DNA of 64,000 bases from Simiduia litorea. Its GTDB lineage: Bacteria > Pseudomonadota > Gammaproteobacteria > Pseudomonadales > Cellvibrionaceae. The stretch is taken from positions 1,364,001 through 1,428,000 of the forward strand of contig NZ_AP031497.1 of assembly GCF_042853465.1 (NCBI RefSeq), given 5' to 3'. The position numbers and the translations under genes were made by a program. Positions within the stretch are counted from its first letter, which is position 1. Every line of letters starts with the position of its first letter. The notes below the pieces were generated by a model. That model ran no database searches, had not been told where the DNA came from, and was given only the letters and a program-made list of their open reading frames with translations. Positions 22,746 through 31,287 of this stretch are shown here, piece by piece.

Positions 22746-25640
22746 TTACTGACACGCCTCACAATCCGGCTCATCAATCGAACACGCCTTCGGCACCGCC
22801 GCAGGCCCTGCCGCTTGCACCGGTGCATCCTGTGCCCCAGCAGACACCTTATTCAAGGTGCCCTGAGAAACCGTCGATTTCTCCGTGGTGGTAGCCGCTA
22901 AGGCGCGCAAGTAGTAGGTGGTTTTTAAACCGCGGAACCATGCCATGCGGTAGGTGAAGTCTAGCTTCTTACCGCTGGCGCCGGCGATGTAGAGGTTCAA
23001 GCTCTGGGCTTGGTCGATCCACTTTTGACGGCGGCTGGCGGCGTCTACTATCCAACGGGGTTCTACTTCGAAGGCGTTGGAGTAGAGCAGTTTTAAATCG
23101 TCGGGGATGCGATCGATTTGCTGCACTGAACCTTCGTAGTATTTCAGGTCGTTAACCATCACGCTGTCCCACAGGCCGCGATCTTTTAGATCGTGCACTA
23201 GGTAGGGGTTAACCACGGTGAATTCGCCCGATAGGTTAGATTTCACGTACAGGTTTTGGTAGGTGGGCTCGATGGACTGAGACACACCGGTGATGTTGGC
23301 GATGGTGGCGGTGGGGGCAATGGCCATAACGTTGGAGTTACGCATGCCGTCTTTTTGTACTTTCGCGCGCAGTGTTGCCCAATCTAGGGTTTGGCTGCGA
23401 TCCACTTCGATGTATTTTTCACCGCGATTTTTCGCTAGCAGTTCAATGGAGTCGATTGGCAGTATGCCTTGATCCCAGAGTGAACCTTTGAAGCTGGAGT
23501 AGGCGCCGCGCTCGATGGCCAGCTCGCTTGAGGCTTCGATGGCGTAGTAGCTGATCGCTTCCATGGAGGTGTCGGCGAAGGCCACGGCTGCATCTGAACC
23601 GTAGGGAATGCGCTGCTCGTAGAGTGCATCTTGGAAACCCATCAAACCTAAACCAACCGGGCGATGGCGGGCGTTAGATTGCTTGGCGGTGTCGACGCTG
23701 TAGTAGTTGATGTCGATAACGTTATCGAGCATACGTACAGCGGTGCGCACGGTAGCGCGCAACTTCGCTTGGTCTAATTTGCCATCGACAATGTGTTGCT
23801 TGAGGTTCACTGAACCTAAGTTACACACGGCAATTTCTTCGTTGGCCTTGGTGTTCAAGGTAATTTCGGTACACAGGTTGGACGAGTGCACCACACCGGC
23901 GTGTTGCTGTGGGCTGCGCAAGTTACAGGCGTCTTTGAAAGTGATCCACGGGTGGCCGGTTTCAAATAGCATGCCTAACATTTTGCGCCACAGGTCAGCG
24001 GCTTTGATGGTTTTGAATAAACGCATCTTGCCTTCGGCGGCGAGTTGCTCGTATTGAACATAGCGCGCTTCGAAGGCGTTGCCGAACAGGTCGTGCAAGT
24101 CTGGCGTGTCGTTGGGCGAGAACAGGGTCCACTCTTTATCTTCGAACACGCGCTTCATGAACAAGTCTGGCACCCAGTTGGCGGTGTTCATGTCGTGGGT
24201 GCGGCGGCGATCGTCGCCGGTGTTCTTACGCATCTCTAGAAATTCTTCAATGTCCATGTGCCAAGTTTCAAGATAAGCACACACGGCGCCTTTGCGCTTG
24301 CCACCTTGGTTTACGGCCACGGCGGTGTCGTTGGCCACTTTCAAAAATGGCACCACGCCTTGGGATTTACCGTTGGTGCCTTTGATGTAGGCGCCGAGTG
24401 AGCGCACCGGGGTCCAGTCGTTACCTAAGCCGCCGGCAAACTTAGACAGCATGGCGTTGTCTTGAATGGCGCCGTAAATGCCGTGTAGGTCATCGGGAAT
24501 GGTGGTCAGGTAGCAAGAGGACAACTGCGGGCGCAAGGTGCCGGCGTTGAACAGGGTAGGTGTCGAACTCATGTAGTCGAAGGACGACAGCAGGCGGTAG
24601 AACTCGATGGCGCGCTCGTTTTTGTTGTCTTCTTCAACCGCGAGGCCCATGGCAACGCGCATGTAAAAAATCTGCGGTAGCTCAAAGCGCACGTTGTTGG
24701 AGTGAATGAAGTAGCGGTCGTATAAGGTTTGCAGGCCTAAATAGGTGAACTGCAAGTCGCGCTCGGCGATTAAGGCTTTACCCAGTGCGTCGATATCAAA
24801 GCTTTCCAGAATCGGGTCGAGCAGTTCCAGCTCGATACCTTTCTTGATGTAAGCCGGTAACGCCGCGGCGTAGAGGTGCTCCATGTCGTGTTGGGTTGCC
24901 GAGGTAGCCACACCCAAAAAGGTGAGGGCTTCGGCGCGCAACTTGTCGCACAGCAAACGCGCGGTGGCGTAGGTGTAGTTGGGTTCTTTTTCCACCAGGG
25001 TGCGCGCGGTAATCACCAGCGAGGTGTTAACGTCGTCGAGTGATACGCCGTCGTACAGGTTGCGCATGGCTTCGTCGAGAATGGCTTTGTCGCTCACATC
25101 TTTAAGCCCAGCACAGGCTTCAGATACCACGGTGCGAATGCGGTTGAGATCCAGTGGCGCGCGCGAACCGTCGGCCTGAATCACATTGAATGCGGGGTAT
25201 TGTGGGTCTACCGATGCTTCGGCGGCGGGCTTCTTGGCTGCGCGGGCGCGGGCGTGTTCTTCGCGGTAGAGCACGTAGTCGCGCGCTACTTTTTGTTCGC
25301 CGGTGCGCATCAATGCCAGTTCTACTTGGTCTTGAATTTCTTCGATGTGAATGGTGCCGCCCGAGGGCATACGGCGGGTGAACACGGCGGTGATCATCTG
25401 CGATAAACCTTTTACGGTTTCGCGAATGCGGCTAGAGGCGGCGGCGGTGCCACCTTCAACAGCCAAGAAGGCCTTGGTCACGGCCACTTCAATTTTTGAA
25501 GCGTCGAAAGGCACCACGGTGCCGTTGCGTTTTATCACGCGGATTTTACCCGGCGCGGTGGCGCTAACGGTGGACTGGTTGCCTGCGGGTGCTGTGGCCA
25601 CGGCAGGCTTGGTGGTGCTGGTTTCAGTGTCGGTGTGCAT
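22746..25640 (-). CDS. nrdA: Ribonucleoside-diphosphate reductase class Ia, alpha subunit
   Basis: The 964-residue protein makes deoxyribonucleotides from ribonucleoside diphosphates together with the NrdB radical subunit. It has an ATP-cone (about 31-135), a second cone-like domain (about 147-240) as in Pseudomonas NrdA, and the reductase barrel. Radical-site cysteines are visible: Cys376 (LSSCYLTT), Cys590 in NLCTE, and Cys606 (CNLGS). The C-terminal DCEACQ holds the thioredoxin-reactive pair. GGAG precedes the ATG. Its terminator follows directly and no nrdB is adjacent: the next DNA is the accessory region. A 470-base leader and two DnaA boxes lie upstream. Confidence 0.97.
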   Translation of the reverse strand: MHTDTETSTTKPAVATAPAGNQSTVSATAPGKIRVIKRNGTVVPFDASKIEVAVTKAFLAVEGGTAAASSRIRETVKGLSQMITAVFTRRMPSGGTIHIEEIQDQVELALMRTGEQKVARDYVLYREEHARARAAKKPAAEASVDPQYPAFNVIQADGSRAPLDLNRIRTVVSEACAGLKDVSDKAILDEAMRNLYDGVSLDDVNTSLVITARTLVEKEPNYTYATARLLCDKLRAEALTFLGVATSATQHDMEHLYAAALPAYIKKGIELELLDPILESFDIDALGKALIAERDLQFTYLGLQTLYDRYFIHSNNVRFELPQIFYMRVAMGLAVEEDNKNERAIEFYRLLSSFDYMSSTPTLFNAGTLRPQLSSCYLTTIPDDLHGIYGAIQDNAMLSKFAGGLGNDWTPVRSLGAYIKGTNGKSQGVVPFLKVANDTAVAVNQGGKRKGAVCAYLETWHMDIEEFLEMRKNTGDDRRRTHDMNTANWVPDLFMKRVFEDKEWTLFSPNDTPDLHDLFGNAFEARYVQYEQLAAEGKMRLFKTIKAADLWRKMLGMLFETGHPWITFKDACNLRSPQQHAGVVHSSNLCTEITLNTKANEEIAVCNLGSVNLKQHIVDGKLDQAKLRATVRTAVRMLDNVIDINYYSVDTAKQSNARHRPVGLGLMGFQDALYEQRIPYGSDAAVAFADTSMEAISYYAIEASSELAIERGAYSSFKGSLWDQGILPIDSIELLAKNRGEKYIEVDRSQTLDWATLRAKVQKDGMRNSNVMAIAPTATIANITGVSQSIEPTYQNLYVKSNLSGEFTVVNPYLVHDLKDRGLWDSVMVNDLKYYEGSVQQIDRIPDDLKLLYSNAFEVEPRWIVDAASRRQKWIDQAQSLNLYIAGASGKKLDFTYRMAWFRGLKTTYYLRALAATTTEKSTVSQGTLNKVSAGAQDAPVQAAGPAAVPKACSIDEPDCEACQ

Positions 25641-26112
25641 GAACGTCTCCGCGTTTCTGTTTCCGGTTAAATGTGCCGGTTAAGCCGCTGAAACGGATTA
25701 ACCTGTGCTGGTTTAGTTACATCGTATTGCTAACGCCGAGGTCGTTTGACGCTCGGCGCTTATGTTGTGTCTCATTGTGTTCGGCAATAGCAAACCAGCC
25801 GCGTTGACCACGGTGCAGTGGTGGGCTGAATTGTGCGAAGACTTACCGAAATTTAGGCGGCGCCACGTTTCTGGTGGGAGGGCTACTTTACCTAGCGGCG
25901 ACGGGGTCGGCATCGCTAGGGCAAGGTACCTGCCTACATAGGTCAAACTGTTGACTGCTATGTGCCTATTTATGATCTCTATCCCATGTCCTTGTGTGCT
26001 TATGCTATTCCATCTGCCTGACAACTCTTTGTGCAACAGCCATGCTGGTTGTTTTACAGCAACGCTGGCGCCACAAAGCGACAATCGAGGGCCGTATAAA
26101 CAGCCGATTCAC
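25641..26112 (-). other. Long leader of nrdA, no gene
   Basis: If the promoter at 26120-26149 is right, this is a 5' untranslated region of about 470 bases. A hairpin CCTAGCG/CGCTAGG spans 25892-25922. I looked for a cobalamin riboswitch box and did not find one. A 123-codon minus-strand frame here has low complexity and no ribosome site. Confidence 0.45.
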
Positions 26113-26119
26113 TTACCCA

Positions 26120-26149
26120 AATAGAGGTAGGGCCGATTGATGATGTCAA
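26120..26149 (-). promoter_or_regulatory. Candidate sigma-70 promoter of nrdA
   Basis: On the minus strand TTGACA (26149-26144) is a perfect -35 and TCTATT (26125-26120) a fair -10, with an 18-base spacer. Start expected near 26113. Confidence 0.5.
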
Positions 26150-26196
26150 CCCTGTTCCGTTAGGGTGTTTTGACCATCAAACCCTATATGTTGGGG
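26149..26196. promoter_or_regulatory. Candidate NrdR box pair
   Basis: ACCCTATATGTTGGGG (26181-26196) agrees with the NrdR consensus ACACTATATMTTGTGT at about 13 of 16 positions, the changes being symmetric. A second dyad, ACCCT-N8-AGGGT (26149-26166), has its centre 31 bases away, the usual NrdR spacing, and overlaps the -35. The second box is a poor consensus match. Confidence 0.4.
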
Positions 26197-26266
26197 TTTG
26201 CCTGAGTTGGGCTACAAGATAATGCGGTTTACGGTGTAATGCAAGCTGCCTGTACGGTGGGTAGGC

Positions 26267-26286
26267 TGTGGATAAAGTGTGGGTAA
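26267..26286. promoter_or_regulatory. Two tandem DnaA boxes upstream of nrdA
   Basis: TGTGGATAA (26267-26275) is a perfect DnaA box (TTATCCACA) and TGTGGGTAA (26278-26286) a near-perfect one, two bases apart, same orientation. E. coli nrdAB is known to be controlled by DnaA. Confidence 0.65.
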
Positions 26287-26540
26287 TTGGCAATGTCAGT
26301 AAACACTAATCAGCCAGTGCGGGCGCTGACAGACTTGGCTTGGGGAGGGCAGTGAAAACCGATGTTTATACTATTTTGTTCTAACTGCGACTGCGCTAAC
26401 AGTTTTTGAGTTTGCCCGTTTTGCATCGTTGGGCATGGTTATATTTTGCTCGGCTCAGCGGTTTTGTAGGATGGATTGATTTACCAACGCGGGCGGTGTT
26501 TTGGTTACAATGCGCCGATCATTTTTGCGAGGTGTTTGCA

Positions 26541-26909
26541 ATGAAAGCTAGGCAACAAGGTTTGGCCCGCGTGCTCAAAGCCACGCGCTATTCTTGGCAA
26601 GGGCTGAAGTCAACCTGGCAAACGGAGGCGGCGTTCCGCGAAGAGCTGCCGCTGGCCGTTGTTTTGATTGCGATTGCGTTATGGCTCGATGTGAGTACCG
26701 TCGAGACGGTGTTATTAATTTTGACGCCGATGTTGGTGCTTATTGTGGAGCTGATTAATAGCGGCATCGAGGCTGTTGTCGATCGCATTGGCCCTGAAAT
26801 GCACGAGTTGTCTGGCAAAGCCAAAGACGTGGGATCGGCCGCGGTGTTTCTGATGTTGCTGGTGACGGCCTTAACCTGGGGCTTGATTGTGGGGGGGAGG
26901 TATTTGTAA
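26541..26909 (+). CDS. dgkA: Diacylglycerol kinase
   Basis: The ATG at 26541 (GAGG upstream) gives 122 residues, exactly the usual DgkA length; the open frame runs further upstream without a start site. The protein is a three-helix integral membrane enzyme that phosphorylates diacylglycerol made during membrane-derived oligosaccharide synthesis. The signature ELINSGIEAVVDRIGPEMHE (family pattern ExxNTAIExxVD) is present. The amphipathic N-terminus is followed by EAAFREEL, another conserved block. Divergent from nrdA; followed by hairpins shared with argF. Confidence 0.93.
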   Translation: MKARQQGLARVLKATRYSWQGLKSTWQTEAAFREELPLAVVLIAIALWLDVSTVETVLLILTPMLVLIVELINSGIEAVVDRIGPEMHELSGKAKDVGSAAVFLMLLVTALTWGLIVGGRYL

Positions 26910-26952
26910 GGGCAGCCTAGAGGACAAGGAGTTTACAGTTTACAGGAGGGGC

Positions 26953-27030
26953 AGGTGGGCTTTGCCCACCTAAAAGCAAGAGCCTAGGTTGTAGGATTTT
27001 GCTTGCCCTGTAAGCTGTAGGCTCTTTTTC
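26953..27030. terminator. Bidirectional terminator region between dgkA and argF
   Basis: Hairpin AGGTGGGC-TTT-GCCCACCT (26953-26971), then AGAGCCTA (26979-26986) pairing with TAGGCTCT (27018-27025), followed by five T on the plus strand. The minus-strand reading ends in TGCTTTT. Confidence 0.7.
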
Positions 27031-27033
27031 CTG

Positions 27034-27954
27034 TTAACTTTTTTGTTGCGGCGTCAATAGAAATTCCATCAATGCTTTCTGCGCGTGCATGCGGTTTTCC
27101 GCTTGATCCCAGACTTTGCTGATGTTGTCGTCCTCGAGCAGAGCGGCGCTGACTTCCTCTTCCCGGTGTGCGGGCAGGCAGTGTAAGAAAATAGCGTTTT
27201 CAGCGGCCTTGGCCATGAGGGCGTGATCGACTTTAAAGTTGGCGAAGTCGCGCAGGCGCGTTTGCTGCTCTTCCTCTTGGCCCATGCTGGCCCAGACATC
27301 CGTGGTGACCAGGTCGCAACCGGCAATGGCTTGGGCCGGGTCGTGGAAAATGCGCACCAGATCTCCCGCGTCATCCACCATGCTTTGGCTGGGTTCGTAG
27401 CCGGGTGGGCAGGCGATGTGCAGGGTAAAACCGCATTTTACCGCCGCATTGATATAGGACTGGCACATATTGTTGCCGTCGCCAATCCAGGCCACGCGCT
27501 TGCCACTAATGGAGCCGCGGTGCTCGGTGAAGGTTTGAATATCGGCCAGCAACTGGCAGGGGTGCAGTAAGTCGGTGAGCGCGTTGATCACTGGCACGCT
27601 GGCGTATTGGGCGAAGCGCTCGATACTGGCGTGCTCAAAGGTGCGAATCATTACGATATCGACCATGCGGCTCAGCACCCGGGCGGTATCCTCGATCGGC
27701 TCGCCGCGGCCTAATTGGGTGTCTCTGGGCGAGAGGAAAATGGCACTGCCGCCCAGTTGCGCCATGCCGGCTTCGAAGGAAACGCGGGTGCGGGTGGAGG
27801 ATTTTTCGAAAATCATACCGAGCACTTTGCCGACAAACGGGCGCTCTTCTAAACCTTGCTGGTGCAAGGCTTTGAGTTCAATGGCGCGTTCGATGATGTG
27901 GTTGAGTTCGTCGAGGCTGAGGTCGTCTAGGGATAAAAAATGTCTGGTACTCAT
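27034..27954 (-). CDS. argF: Ornithine carbamoyltransferase
   Basis: Starting at the ATG at 27954 the product has 306 residues, the usual length. It transfers carbamoyl from carbamoyl phosphate to ornithine to give citrulline in arginine synthesis. The carbamoyl-phosphate site SSTRTR and the HPCQ motif are present, and the ornithine/catalytic loop is HCLPAHREEEV. It is a cytosolic trimer. It follows argD by 34 bases on the same strand, so the two form an arginine operon. A five-codon longer start (TTG 27969) is possible. Confidence 0.95.
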   Translation of the reverse strand: MSTRHFLSLDDLSLDELNHIIERAIELKALHQQGLEERPFVGKVLGMIFEKSSTRTRVSFEAGMAQLGGSAIFLSPRDTQLGRGEPIEDTARVLSRMVDIVMIRTFEHASIERFAQYASVPVINALTDLLHPCQLLADIQTFTEHRGSISGKRVAWIGDGNNMCQSYINAAVKCGFTLHIACPPGYEPSQSMVDDAGDLVRIFHDPAQAIAGCDLVTTDVWASMGQEEEQQTRLRDFANFKVDHALMAKAAENAIFLHCLPAHREEEVSAALLEDDNISKVWDQAENRMHAQKALMEFLLTPQQKS

Positions 27955-27988
27955 GATCTTTAGGTTCAATAGGTTAGGGTACCGGCCC

Positions 27989-29164
27989 TTAGGCCGGTTT
28001 AAAATTTTGTATTAAGTCGATGACGCCGTCGCACAGGAGGGTGAAGTCTTCATCGTTAATATTGAGTGTGGGCAGCAAGCGCACGGTATTGCCGGCGGTG
28101 ACGTTAATGAGCAGGCCTTTATCGCGACCGGCTTGCACCAGATCGCCACAGGGCGCGCTTAATTCGATACCCACCATCAGGCCAAGGCCGCGAATGTCTT
28201 TGACTAGCGGGTTGTCCGCTAGGCCTTCACCTAAGCGCTTGATCAGCTCGGCGCCACGGTTGGCGGCGAGCGTCATGCAGCCCTCGCTTTCCAAGGTGTT
28301 GACCACCGCGAGGCCGACCGCGCAAGCGAGTGGGTTGCCACCAAAGGTGGTGCCGTGGTTGCCGGCTTGAAAGACCTCGGCTGCCTCGCCGCGGGCGAGA
28401 CAGGCGCCAATGGGAAAGCCATTGCCTAAGCCCTTCGCGGTGGTGACCACATCGGGCAGTAGGTTGTTGTGCTGGTAGGCGAAAAATTTGCCGGTGCGGC
28501 CGTTACCAGTTTGAATTTCGTCGAGCATTAACAGCCAGCCATTGGCATCGCACAGGGCGCGCAACTTATTGAGGTAGTCGCTCGCCGGTACGTGCACGCC
28601 GCCTTCGCCTTGCACCGGTTCTACTAAGACCGCGACGATTTGATCATTGCCACTCAGCGCTTCTACCGCGGCAACGTCGTCATAGGCGACGCGTACAAAA
28701 CCGTCGACCAGCGGCGCGAAGCCCGCTTGTACTTTGCTGTTGCCGGTGGCCGATAGCGCGCCCATGGTGCGACCGTGGAAGCTGTGCTCCATGACAATGA
28801 TGGTGGGGCAGTGTTTGCCCTTGTCGTTACCCCACTTGCGCGCCAGTTTGATGGCGGCTTCATTGGCTTCGGTGCCGGAGTTGGAAAAGAACACCTTGTC
28901 CATACCTGAGAGCGCGACAAGCTTTTCCGCCAGCGCTTCCTGCGGTGCGATGTTGTAAAGGTTGGAGATGTGCACCAAGGTTGAGCCCTGCTCGGTGAGT
29001 GCGTCGGTGACGGCTGGGTGGCAATGACCTAGGCCGCACACGGCAATGCCAGAAATGCCATCCAGATATGAATTACCTCGGTCATCCCATACGCGTGAAC
29101 CTTGGCCCTTAACGATGGTTAATTTTCTCTCGCCGTAGTTGTTCATTAAAGCCTGGGTGGTCAT
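27989..29164 (-). CDS. argD: Acetylornithine aminotransferase (class III aminotransferase)
   Basis: The 391-residue PLP enzyme converts N-acetylglutamate semialdehyde to N-acetylornithine, and often also N-succinyl-diaminopimelate. Fold-type I marks are FFSNSGTEANEAAIKLAR, FHGRTMGALSATG, LMLDEIQTGNGRTG and the Schiff-base lysine in TTAKGLGNGFPIGA. Being first in an operon with argF favours argD over the related astC or gabT. The start at 29164 fits the family's N-terminus (NNYGERKLTIVKGQGSRVWD). Confidence 0.93.
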   Translation of the reverse strand: MTTQALMNNYGERKLTIVKGQGSRVWDDRGNSYLDGISGIAVCGLGHCHPAVTDALTEQGSTLVHISNLYNIAPQEALAEKLVALSGMDKVFFSNSGTEANEAAIKLARKWGNDKGKHCPTIIVMEHSFHGRTMGALSATGNSKVQAGFAPLVDGFVRVAYDDVAAVEALSGNDQIVAVLVEPVQGEGGVHVPASDYLNKLRALCDANGWLLMLDEIQTGNGRTGKFFAYQHNNLLPDVVTTAKGLGNGFPIGACLARGEAAEVFQAGNHGTTFGGNPLACAVGLAVVNTLESEGCMTLAANRGAELIKRLGEGLADNPLVKDIRGLGLMVGIELSAPCGDLVQAGRDKGLLINVTAGNTVRLLPTLNINDEDFTLLCDGVIDLIQNFKPA

Positions 29165-29204
29165 GTGGGTCTCTTCCCTTTGGGTTAGCTAAATCGGCTG
29201 CCTA

Positions 29205-29231
29205 AGTAAAAAACCGCAGAATCTGCGGTTT
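29205..29231 (-). terminator. Rho-independent terminator of the DUF1704 gene
   Basis: AAACCGCAGA and TCTGCGGTTT form a ten-base stem around one base. On the minus strand it runs into six T. It separates the DUF1704 gene from argD. Confidence 0.8.
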
Positions 29232-29326
29232 GTGTGTATGTAAAGTGCAGATAATTCTATTGATCTATTGTCGCCTTGGCAATACAGGGGGCCGTTTATT
29301 TTTTAGCCACGGGCCGTGTTTACGCT

Positions 29327-30613
29327 TCACGATAACAGAGATGCGTAGTCAGACTCCAATTGTTGGAAATTTAGCGCGGCGATGAAGCGGCTAAAGGATA
29401 GCCAGGCCGCCAAGCCTTTGAGGTCGGCAAAGTGAGGCGGGACGAATTTGGGCGCCAGCACTATGCCTTCCTGCATCAGTTGCTCAATGGTGCTCAAGTC
29501 TTCTAATTGGATTTTGCCCACAAACAGCAGCGGCAGTTTCTCCAGTTTGCCTTGGGCCACAGCTAGGCGCATAAAGTTGAAGGTTTGCACAAAGCCTTTC
29601 ATGTAGGAGATATCTTTAGTGAAGGGTTTGCCCGTTGGCGTGCTGCCGCGAAAGACGCGGCTGGCGATGACGTAGCTGTCGTCTTCGTTCAGCTCTTTCG
29701 AGCGCAGGTAATTAAACACGTCGATAAAGTTGGCGCCGTCTTCGGCCAGGGTGACGGCGCGCACTCTATTGATCAGCTTGTACAGCCGCGACGGCGTCGA
29801 GCGCAGGGTGATGATTTCGGTGAGTACCGCGAGACCTTCTTGGGTCACGGTGGCCGAGGGTTGGCCCTTGCCTAAAAAGGTGCAGTAGGGCTGCGCCATG
29901 CCGTTCAGGGTGGTGCCTAAATGTACCCAACCCTCGTGCGCTTCCAGTACGTCGATATCGTTGTTGTTGAGCAGGGCACCTTTGCGAATTTTGATGTAGT
30001 CGGTGCCGGCGGCGGCGTCGGCGGTGATGCCGTCGCTGATCATCACCCGGATTCCGTCGTTGGGAAACACGTGGGCCATGCGTTTATTCAGTTCTTGTAC
30101 GGCGGCTTCGGCGTCGATGGTCTTGGCGTCTTCGTTCATGGAGCTGTGCTTGAGCAAGTTCACCAGCGTCTCTTCCATGTTGGTACCAAGCTCTGCCACC
30201 GTGGGGTCGCCGGCATGGAAGACATCGGAGGCCGAGCCATAGAGTTCTTGGGATAGGTCGCCAAATTCTTCGCCGCCGCGCGCTTCGAGCAGGCGCACCA
30301 CCATTTGGTATTCGCGGCAGGCGCGCCGCATCATGCCGGTTACCGGGCTTAATTGGCCCAGTTGGCGATTGATGTCGCGCTCGATGTCGTGAAATTCTTT
30401 ACGTTTAGTGTGTGGGTCAAAGCCGAGCGGGCAGTGCTCGGCGTAATAGGCAGCATCGACCTTGGGTAGGGTTTTGAATTTGCTCTTGAAGAATTCTTGC
30501 TTGATCTGGTGGTTCCACTTCACGGCATCGAGAATGCGGATCGGCTTTTGGGCTTCTACGATGCGGTCTGATAGAAGCTTAACAGCGGCAAGGTACTCGG
30601 GTGTAGCGGCCAT
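29327..30613 (-). CDS. DUF1704 / QEGLA-motif zincin-like metallopeptidase (flavohaemoglobin expression-modulating family)
   Basis: The ATG at 30613 (AGGA eight bases upstream) gives 428 residues. VTQEGLAVLTE is the QEGLA motif that names the family. EAHEGWVHLG is an HExxxH zinc motif, and the glutamate of QEGLA probably is the third ligand. Animal DUF1704 proteins (MATCAP) are tubulin C-terminal tyrosine carboxypeptidases, so a carboxypeptidase-type reaction is likely, though the bacterial substrate is unknown. No signal peptide is seen, so it should be cytosolic. It is divergent from grxD and ends in its own terminator. Confidence 0.85.
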   Translation of the reverse strand: MAATPEYLAAVKLLSDRIVEAQKPIRILDAVKWNHQIKQEFFKSKFKTLPKVDAAYYAEHCPLGFDPHTKRKEFHDIERDINRQLGQLSPVTGMMRRACREYQMVVRLLEARGGEEFGDLSQELYGSASDVFHAGDPTVAELGTNMEETLVNLLKHSSMNEDAKTIDAEAAVQELNKRMAHVFPNDGIRVMISDGITADAAAGTDYIKIRKGALLNNNDIDVLEAHEGWVHLGTTLNGMAQPYCTFLGKGQPSATVTQEGLAVLTEIITLRSTPSRLYKLINRVRAVTLAEDGANFIDVFNYLRSKELNEDDSYVIASRVFRGSTPTGKPFTKDISYMKGFVQTFNFMRLAVAQGKLEKLPLLFVGKIQLEDLSTIEQLMQEGIVLAPKFVPPHFADLKGLAAWLSFSRFIAALNFQQLESDYASLLS

Positions 30614-30803
30614 GTGGGTGATCCTGCGCAATAAAAATTCAATGGGTGCGTACTTTATAGTAGCTTGTGGCGCGACAACAGGTTTGTGCCGCGCTATTCC
30701 CAGTATTACTTTTAGCCAGCGTTAGGGTAGAATGCCGGCAATACTTGAGTGCTATGGTCGGAATTGACCGTAGAGCAACATGACACAAAGGCCGGAGTAC
30801 CCG

Positions 30804-31127
30804 ATGGACACGATTGACACTATCAAGCAACAAATTGCTGAAAACACCGTAATCCTTTACATGAAGGGTTCACCTAATGCACCACAGTGTGGTTTTTCGC
30901 AGCGCACCTCGCAGGCGGTTATGGCGTGTGGCCAGCGTTTTGCCTATGTGGATATTCTGTCTAACCCAGACATTCGCGCCGAGCTGCCGAAGTACGCTAA
31001 TTGGCCAACCTTCCCACAGTTGTGGGTGAAGGGCGAGTTGATTGGCGGCTGTGACATAGTCACTGATATGCACGCCAAGGGCGAGCTTAAAACTTTGCTC
31101 GATGAGGCCGCGGCAAGCGCTGAATAA
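30804..31127 (+). CDS. grxD: Monothiol glutaredoxin, Grx4 family
   Basis: The ATG at 30804 has GGAG eight bases upstream and gives 107 residues. The active site is CGFS (residue 30 region, MKGSPNAPQCGFSQRT), the mark of monothiol glutaredoxins that bind and hand over [2Fe-2S] clusters with BolA-type partners. The glutathione-binding WPTFPQLWVKGELIGGCDI follows. Cytosolic. Stands alone, closed by a strong terminator. Confidence 0.95.
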   Translation: MDTIDTIKQQIAENTVILYMKGSPNAPQCGFSQRTSQAVMACGQRFAYVDILSNPDIRAELPKYANWPTFPQLWVKGELIGGCDIVTDMHAKGELKTLLDEAAASAE

Positions 31128-31146
31128 GCCTAACCCGTGTTGAAAA

Positions 31147-31168
31147 AGCCCCTCATGGGGCTTTTTTT
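31147..31168 (+). terminator. Rho-independent terminator of grxD
   Basis: AGCCCC-TCAT-GGGGCT followed by a run of seven T. Confidence 0.92.
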
Positions 31169-31287
31169 GGTTTTGGGTTTTAAATAACCAAGTGTTATAT
31201 AAACAGCGGGAAATAATCTTAGACTTTATAATGGGCGTCTTTTATCTTGCCCCCTTAATCTCGATCTAGGTTTGGTGTTACGCCATT

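Noticed and set aside
25713..26084. 123-codon minus-strand frame in the nrdA leader
   Set aside because: No ribosome site, no recognisable motif, and it lies where a leader and control region are expected.
25641..26112. Possible cobalamin riboswitch in the nrdA leader
   Set aside because: The conserved B12-box core was not found on the minus strand; only one simple hairpin is present.
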